From Brachypterus glaber (taxonomy: Eukaryota; Arthropoda; Insecta; Coleoptera; Kateretidae), in contig OY294052.1 in assembly GCA_958510825.1 (NCBI GenBank), positions 8,019,816 through 8,083,815 of the forward strand: a stretch of DNA of 64,000 nt, given 5' to 3'. Shown here in pieces: positions 56,826 to 64,000 of this stretch. The number at the start of each line of letters is the position of its first letter. The first letter of the stretch is position 1. The position numbers and the translations under genes were made by a program. The notes beneath the pieces were generated by a model. The model was given only the letters and a program-made list of their open reading frames with translations, was not told where the DNA came from and made no database searches.

Positions 56826-57745
56826 TATACAGGATGTCCAGTAAATTATGTCATTAATTTTAAGGGGTGATTCTACAAAGGTAAATATAAAAAAAAGTTC
56901 CTATAAACATATGTCTAAAAATTAGTCGTAAGGGAGCTAAGCCCCTTTGAAAGTGGCTAAAAAATTCGGTTTTTATTTAATAATTCTTTGAGGTACAGCA
57001 AAGAGGTTTGGAATGTAAACTAACCTTAAGGCACATCTTCGTATGCTATCTGTACTTATTTTAAACAGGGGTGTGTGAAACTGGGGGGCCTTATTATTTT
57101 TTTGTCCCAAACTTTTTTCTGTGTAACTTTTTTGTAATTTTATTTTTGGAATATGATTCCTCAGGTCAAAATACATAAAAAAGTACTGTTGTTATGATAG
57201 GATTGATTTTTGGAAGTAACTGTATTTTTCTTAGTTTTTGATCTACATTCACATGGCATTGTTGAAATTTAGGTTTTCAACATTTTAGTATTTAATTTTT
57301 CGTCCTTGAACCGTGAAATTTCACCTTCAATTTAATTTTTCTCGAAAACGGTTAATCCTACAGTATTCAAATAAGATGTTTTATGTATTTTGACCTGAGG
57401 AATCATATTCCAAAAATAAAATTACAAAAAAGTGAAACAGAAAAAAGTTTGGGACAAAACCTAATAAGGCCCCCCCAGTTTCGCATACCCCTGGTTAAAA
57501 TAAATTCATGAAAATAACAAACGGCATAATACACGGCATTATTAAGATTAGTTTACATTCAGAACTTCGTTGCTGTACCTTAAAGCGTTCCTGAGTTATT
57601 AAAAAAAAAAACGACTTTTTAGCCACTTTCAAAGGGGCTTAGCTCCCTTACGATACAATTTTAGACATATATTTATGAGAACTTTTTTCATATTTTCCTA
57701 TGTAGAATCACCACTTAAAATTAATTAATGACATCATTTACTGGC
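56826..57745. mobile_element. Large foldback element, CAGGGTG family B, shortened copy
   Basis: Left end TACAGGATGTCC. The arms mirror each other at GTAAGGGAGCTAAGCCCC/GGGGCTTAGCTCCCTTACG and GTGATTCTACA/TGTAGAATCAC. The centre is shorter than in 30179-31259, and the right terminus has decayed. Confidence 0.75.
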
Positions 57746-58409
57746 TATTAAAGATAAATAACCTTTTTACGCAAACTAAATGTTATTATTCACGGGTATC
57801 CTGAAGGCGAAAGAAGTTGAATTTAACTGGAGGGGGTAGTCTGAAGGTTTTAAAATCACCGGAAACAAAATCCTAGTTCATGCCTGGTTTTAAAATGTAC
57901 TTAAGACTGGGTAAAGTAACTCTGTAACTCTGTAAGTTCTTTTTTTAGAGCTTTTCAAGAAAATTGAAAAGAATAATACAAAACAAGACTGTAATGTTTT
58001 AAATGTCTATAATGTAAAATTTATAAAATGTTTTTATTTAATAAGGATTTTATTAATCAATTTATAAAATTAATTTTGCAGCTTATATTCAAAGTTTACA
58101 TTATAACTGACGAGGAACGTCAAATACATCTACATAAAGTACGCCAAACTGGCTGAAAATATAGCAGACTCAGGGTCGGCATATTATTGCTTTTACTCCA
58201 GTCATATTAGATTTAAAAAACCAGTATTACGGAAAAATTCCTTGTCATTATAAACATTGGGTAAAAAGTCCCCATGGGTAATTCCATGCTAACTGTTGTT
58301 ACAGCCGCAAAAAAAATGAAACTTTTTTTTAGATAATTTATTATAACTATAAAGATTGTTTGTTATTTATTATTTTTAAAGTCTGTTTATGAAAAAATGA
58401 TAATATAAT
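57746..58409. other. Gene-free stretch
   Basis: No supported exon or repeat. Unassigned AT-rich sequence. Confidence 0.35.
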
Positions 58410-58744
58410 AAAATATTTTATTCAATACATACAGATAATAAGACAATTACCAGCTTTATTTTAAATAGATAAACTCAATAATAACCCCCGCGTGGCTTTT
58501 ACTTTATTGAGTAGATATTTATTTATTTTACCCACTCAACTGTTACTTTTCAAATTATTTTCTTGTAAATGTCCTTAAAATTTTTAATAAAAATATGAAT
58601 TCCTAATCTATTTATTGGATAAAACCTTGTATGGCACTCATGGGTAAACCGATATTGCCCTCTCGAAAATTAACCTGCTTGGCCTCGCAGGCTAATTTTC
58701 TCATGGGCAATATCTTACTTTACCCACTAGTACCATAAATAACT
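58410..58744 (-). repeat. Dispersed MITE-like repeat, inverted copy of 32311-32652
   Basis: Reverse-complement match to 32311-32652 over its length, with small differences in the central palindrome. Confidence 0.75.
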
Positions 58745-59679
58745 ATTATATTTCGTGAGATAGGGGATGATATATACCAATTAACATCCCTGTATATTCT
58801 ATTTCTTTTAATTAAATTGTCACTAGTAATATCATAAGTGCATGTTGAATTATCGATAATTCTTTTACTGTACTAAAAAAATTTTTGCTTGGCAATTGTT
58901 TGATCCTGCGGTCTCGGAATTTGGTAACATGAAAAATGCACGAAAAACGTACATCGGTGAAAAATCAATGTAATTTTATTGATATGACGTTCATTTTTAT
59001 TGATATCACGTTAATTTTTGGTTCAGTGTAGGGTGTTCCTTTTAAAAGTCAATAGTTGAGGTCATTTCCTGCGAAACCGTAAGTGACAGAACTTTTTACA
59101 GCAACAAGAAAGTTATAGAGGGTACCACTATTTTGTGGCACTCGGTATATTAATTTCAACTACATACAACTACATACAACTACATAACTTACATATTTAT
59201 GTAATTATTGCTATATACCACAAATTATTAACAATAATTATATTTAACTTTGTATAAGCAACTAAGTTAAATCAAACCTAATAATGTTATTATTTTAAAA
59301 ATTACGTAAATGGCGCATACAACTTCGTAACTATAACCTGTGGATGTCACAACGTGAAAAACTAAAAATAAAAGTATGTTCATTAATGTATTTTTGACAT
59401 ATACAAGCATAACATGCAAGAAAATAAAGTTATTCAACCTATAGAATGACTTAATCCGACCCTGTAAAATCTCAGATTGAACTATTTCTTCTAAATTATT
59501 TTTGCGAAACTATTAGAGCAACTGACGTAATACATCGGCTCCGATAACTAATAAAATGTAGGCAACCTACCTGTCGCAAACATTACTTATTTTTTAGTAT
59601 GTCAGCTACAGAAAAACAATTTTCTTAGCGGTATTAAAATGTCGAGTAAAATACCCATATTTGCTAAGCTTATTGAATA
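58745..59679. other. Gene-free stretch
   Basis: No supported gene. A short triple direct repeat of AACTACATACAACTACATAC lies at about 59158-59185. Confidence 0.35.
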
Positions 59680-60500
59680 TACAGGGTGTTTGGTAGGGAG
59701 TATGACAAACTTGGCAGGGTGATAGATTAGGTCATTTCCAACATGTTTTCTTTATTCGACTTTGACGGTAGACTCAAATTTATAGATTTATGAATTTTTT
59801 TCAATATTTATGAAAATATCGCATTATATTACCTTCTTTTCCTTGTATTTTTTTGAAGGGTTCTAACTCCGGAATTACTTGAGATAATTGCATGTATGAA
59901 ACAGTTTTTTGTGTGTTTTTTTTTGAGCTCTTTTACATTTACCACTTTCCGAAAAGCCATCACCCAGGGGGCTGAAATAGCGAAAAACTGTTTTGCAATA
60001 ACTTCGGCTCCCTCTATAGCTCGAAATATTAACTTCTCGGTATCGTAGCATTTACCGAAAATATGTAGAATTTTATTTACAACATTTTTTGTTCCCTAAC
60101 TTTTCTGTGCGACCAATAGAACACGAGATAAAACGATTCAATTTTATTTCAAGATGGCGGCTAGATCGAGTTGTAAGTTTTTTATTTTTAACCCATTTTT
60201 TGAATTTTGTGAGTACACCAATCACTTTTCTGGATTACATCTGCAAAAATTATGATCATTAAATAACAAACATACATTAAGAATGCCAAAAAAAAATATT
60301 TTCAGTGTATAAGTACAAAAGGAAAAAAAAAATACAAGGAAAATAAGGTAAAATAATGCGATATTTTCATAAATATTGAAAAAAAAATATAACTCTATAA
60401 CCTTGAGTCTACAGTTAAAGTCGAATTAAGAAAACATGTTGAAAATGACCTAATCTATCACCCTGCCAAGTTTGTCATACTCCTACCAAACACCCTGTAT
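59680..60500. mobile_element. Foldback MITE with CAGGGTGTTTGGTAGG ends
   Basis: Left end ACAGGGTGTTTGGTAGGGAG; right end CTCCTACCAAACACCCTGT. The arms pair for about 160 bp, for example GGTCATTTCCAACATGTTTTC against its near-complement. Flanked by TATA on both sides. Non-coding. Two further ACAGGGT fragments in direct repeat follow at about 60570-60610. Confidence 0.8.
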
Positions 60501-60610
60501 ACTTGCATACAAAGAAAAAAGTACATTTATTACAATTTGGAAGGCATAATTAAATATATCTTTACCTATACAGGGTAAAATTAAATTTATCTTTACCTAT
60601 ACAGGGTGTA

Positions 60611-61725
60611 ACAAACATTCAGGGTATTTCTTTCTTAAATATCTAAAATGTATTAATTTGAAAGAATAAAGGAGGACCCAAATCTTAGTCTTTATTTAAA
60701 ACCTGACGAACTATCGATAACATACAAAAACTCTTTTTCTATTTTGCGTCTATTATGAGATCATAATCAAAGCCATTTTGGGTGTTCTTATAAGCCCATA
60801 AGAGATCAGTACTTTTCTTTCTTTCGGGTTGGCAACAGGACAAATGAATATCGCTTGATGTTTTCGTGCAATTGTCAAAATCACTTTGAAGTTTAATTTT
60901 CTATAAAATTTTATTTTTAAGTTAATTTTTACCGTGTTAAAATTATGGCTTGGTTACTTACAGTAAAAAAAAGAAGAGCTGACTATTAAATATATTAAAA
61001 TATGATTTGGTCTTTGAATTTCAAATATGGCAAAAATTGTAACACAAAATAAAAATCCCTAAATCGGTCATCAATTTAAATGTAAGTTTTTTTAAGTTTT
61101 AGAGCAAAATCGAAAAAATAGTATAGAGCATTAATTTCATAACACTTGTACTCGCGTGCTAAAAATGTATTTTATGAAACTAGTGCTTAATGTAGCCCAG
61201 ATATAACTGAGTAATTTCATAAAACCTAAAAACCTGCAGATTATAAAGAAAATTTTCTGTTCTTGACGGTTTATATAAAAAGTACATTTTTATTATCTGT
61301 TATATACAATATATCTGGTATTCTAATTTACTTATTTATTATTATATGACTATAATGTCATACGATTTATTTACCTTTCACTTAAAGACTTGATTAATTT
61401 ATGAAATGTTATGTATCCGTAACTGAATGTTATACTTTATAAGTTTTCCTTCAGGAAACAATTTATCCTTATTAATAAAATAAATGTAATTATAGCATTT
61501 AACACGTGTCTTATGTATTTTGTTTACCAACTTTGATTTATTTAAAAACTTTTGACAATACAGTTCTATATCAGTGCTTAAGAGTTATGAAATCATTTAT
61601 TTGTATAATAATAGTATAGGTTATAAGATTAAAATAAATGTAGTTATTTATATAATTATTTTAACTTTGTTTCATAAATAACTCTAGTGAAGATTTTATT
61701 TGATAACACCAAATAGTAGTATTTT
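60611..61725. other. Gene-free AT-rich stretch
   Basis: No supported exon, RNA gene or clear repeat. Confidence 0.35.
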
Positions 61726-61803
61726 AGTCCTTAGTGCATGAGAATGAAGCTTTTTTGACGACGCGAAGCGAAGTGAAAAAATCATTCGAGTGCACTAAGG
61801 ACT
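61726..61803. repeat. Hairpin repeat
   Basis: AGTCCTTAGTGCATGAGAAT is mirrored with two mismatches by ATTCGAGTGCACTAAGGACT. The loop contains CGACGCGAAGCGAAG. Probably a MITE or the end of a larger element. The open frame 61734-61973 starts inside it and has no recognisable domain. Confidence 0.65.
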
Positions 61804-62059
61804 TGTCGCAAACGAGTTGCGAACAACATTCATCGTTCGATCTACAGTCTAGACTCTTTAAAAATGTATATTTTAAAGAATTGCCTGTGTTTAATTTTGA
61901 CATTTCAACATTTTATAAACGTCAAATGACTTTTGTCAAAATGAATGCTATGTGTAATCGTTTGGATAAATGAGTGTGCATAGTTGTCATTTCATTGAAA
62001 TATGCACTATGTACTCTTGCGACAGAAAAATATCCTAACAAGGATATATGGCAGACTAA

Positions 62060-62282
62060 CATCTCTACTGTAAATTTCTCTACTCCCTAACATCCCTACT
62101 CCATAACATCCCTACTCTATAACAACTCTACTCCATGACATCTCTACTCCATAACATCTCTACTCCATAACATCCCTACTCCATAACATCCCTACTCCCC
62201 AACAACCCTACTCCGTAACATCTCTACTCTATAACATCTCTACTCCATAACATCTCTACTCCGTAACATCTCTACTCCGCAC
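62060..62282 (+). repeat. 16-bp tandem array, left arm
   Basis: About 14 units of CATCTCTACTCCATAA with single-base variants (CATCCC, CAACCC, TCTATAA, CCGTAA). Confidence 0.9.
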
Positions 62283-63075
62283 TATATGCACTTGATTAGC
62301 AACCTATTAAGTAAGTGCTTTGCGGAACAATGTACAATGTTTTTTTTTCATTATCATATACGATAATAAAGCTATAGCTAGAAAGTGCTATAATAGCCTA
62401 GACGTATACAAATTTATTGTTTATTTAATTACATATTAAAAATAAATAATATCATTATATCGGAGAAAAAAAAACTATATTTTAAGAAAAAATGTGTTTA
62501 TAATAATAAAAAAAAATTTAAAATTTTTATATAACAATATAAGTATTTAATATAAGTGTTTAACAATGTATTATAAGTATTTTTTTTTTAGTCTTCGACG
62601 CACAAACATACCTGCGACCTACGGACTTGGAGTCTTGGTGGTATATTTGTTCCCTGTATATGTACCTACAAGTCCCGTCTCTTTGCCCGCGTACTCTTAA
62701 CATGTTCTAATAAAAAAAAACAAAATATTTTAATAAATAAGGTATTATTGAACTAAATATTTTAAATGTAAAAATTCAAATTGCTTTCCGTGACAAATAT
62801 TTTTTTGACTTAAGTCAATTTTATAAAAGGTGCTAAAACACCTTTTGTACAGAACTGTAAAACAATAATTATCGAAATTGTCACAAAGTTTTTTTAAATT
62901 AAATTAACAAATATATTACTATGTATATTTAAGTTTGTATTTATAACATACGTCTGTATTTTTTTTTTATTTTGTATAAAGACAAACACATACTAGGAAA
63001 AATTGTGATAAAATAATGTACTTTGTTCCGTCAATCACTCCTTAATTAATAAGTTGCTAATCAAGTGCATATAGT

Positions 63076-63297
63076 GCGAAGTAGAGATGTTACGGAGTAG
63101 ATGTTATGGAGTAGAGATGTTATAGAGTAGAGATGTTACGGAGTAGGGTTGTTGGGGAGTAGGGATGTTATGGAGTAGGGATGTTATGGAGTAGAGATGT
63201 TATGGAGTAGAGATGTTATGGAGTAGAGTTGTTATGGAGTAGGGATGTTATGGAGTAGAGATGTTACGGAGTAGTAAAATTTAGAGTAGAGATGTTA
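63076..63297 (-). repeat. 16-bp tandem array, right arm
   Basis: The same 16-bp unit in reverse orientation (TTATGGAGTAGAGATG), about 14 units, with its own pattern of variants. Confidence 0.9.
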
Positions 63298-63529
63298 GTC
63301 TGCCGGATATATAGTGAACATGCATTTTTCTTTATTTCGTGTATACTAGGTCGTACGACAATACGATAGTACTTTAGAACTTATTAATAAGTAGGCACTA
63401 CAAATATATATTTCGGATATTTTCGGACAAAACGCTAAAATATAATTTTGTACAAAAAGCTTTTGATTTATTTTTGTTATTTTTTTTAATTATATTGCAT
63501 ACTTAGGGCTACTTAGGAAAAGAGAAAAA

Positions 63530-63850
63530 ATTATGGGTGGGGGGTAGTTTTCGTGAAAACTGGTATATTGGGGTATTTGAGGTTGCTGAAAGTAAATCTG
63601 ACAATAAAAAAAATCTAAATTCACCCGCTGAAGGGGGGTGGGGGATAGGTTTCCTGAAAATTGGTATTATGGGTTTTTGAGGTTCCTAAAAGTGAATCTG
63701 ATTTTAAAAAAATTCTGGCTCCACCCAGAAAGGGGCGTTCGTAGTTTTCGTAAAAATTGGTAAATTGGACTTTTTCAGGTTGCTGAGAGTGAATCTAATA
63801 ATAAAAAATATCTTATTCTACTCCCTGAGGGTCAGGGGACTCGAAAACGA
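63530..63850 (+). repeat. Tandem repeat with G-rich core, second locus
   Basis: Three diverged units of about 100 bp related to 8815-9080. Each has a GGGGTGG-type run followed by ATTGGTATATTGGGG-like sequence and GAGGTTGCTGAAAGT. Confidence 0.7.
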
Positions 63851-64000
63851 TAAGCTGCGTTACAGAGGGGGTGGGTGTCAGTAAAAATTTTTCGTAATAC
63901 TTAAAAAATTATAAACTTATAAAATGTTTATTGGATCAAGTTTTTTTAGACCTAAGATACAGATTCGTTGCAAAATGGCCAAATTTTGCGTTACGTACTA

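Larger units (their letters stand above)
62050..63304. mobile_element. hAT-like TIR element with 16-bp repeat arms
   Basis: A 1255-bp element with inverted ends GGCAGACTAACATCTCTACT. It is flanked by a perfect 8-bp duplication GGATATAT (62042-62049 and 63305-63312). Each arm is mostly an array of a 16-bp unit (CATCTCTACTCCATAA), on the + strand at 62060-62282 and reversed at 63076-63297. Inside the arrays the mirroring goes on (GTGCGAA.. and CACTTGATTAGCAAC/GTTGCTAATCAAGTG). The 700-bp centre is AT-rich with no transposase. Confidence 0.85.

Noticed and set aside
61734..61973. 79-residue open frame starting in a hairpin
   Set aside because: Begins inside a palindromic repeat and has no recognisable domain. 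It may be a fragment of an unknown element, but this cannot be supported.

Overview
The window is AT-rich eukaryotic DNA, most consistent with an insect and possibly a beetle (the order is a guess). The reasons are spliced genes with GT-AG introns, an insect-type secreted protein family, an arthropod-style TATA+Inr core promoter, non-LTR and Penelope-like retroelements, and dense foldback or terminal-inverted-repeat (TIR) elements. There is no sign of bacterial organisation. Only two full host genes can be supported, both on the + strand. Part of a third is present at the left edge.

Layout. 1-800: nested foldback repeats. 1623-1923: last coding exon of an upstream paralogue of the main secreted-protein gene. 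2094-11100: a run of TIR and foldback elements, two with perfect 8-bp target-site duplications. 11750-13436: a 5'-truncated non-LTR retrotransposon (minus strand) with an open reverse-transcriptase frame. 13483-14554: a three-unit tandem array (353-bp period) carrying a hammerhead self-cleaving ribozyme in every unit. 14554-14792: a relic copy of the next gene's upstream region. 15838-18550: foldback elements. 18819-24809: a six-exon gene for a secreted protein of about 558 residues (DUF4803-like, unknown function). 24890-25223: a short TIR element with a second hammerhead family. 25430-27669: a Penelope-like element in a head-to-head inverted arrangement with a 12-bp target duplication and a hammerhead at both outer ends. 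28089-31260: more foldback elements and a LINE 3' tail. 31543-31733: probable promoter and non-coding first exon of the second gene. 40340-52613: a four-exon gene for a RERG-like, atypical Ras-family GTPase of 233 residues, with an 8.8-kb second intron. 52614-64000: dispersed repeats, a broken Tc1-type transposase, and a 1.25-kb hAT-like element with 16-bp subterminal repeat arrays.

The most interesting content is the set of ribozymes. Three sequence-unrelated repeat families in one window (the satellite-like array, the small TIR element and the Penelope-like element) each carry a hammerhead core with the same CUGAAGA variant and a tiny palindromic stem III, as expected for ribozymes that work as dimers in tandem transcripts. 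One junction of the tandem array falls at the predicted cleavage site. This suggests that self-cleaved RNA was copied back into DNA, perhaps by a Penelope-type reverse transcriptase. All structure calls were made by eye and need folding, cleavage and database tests.
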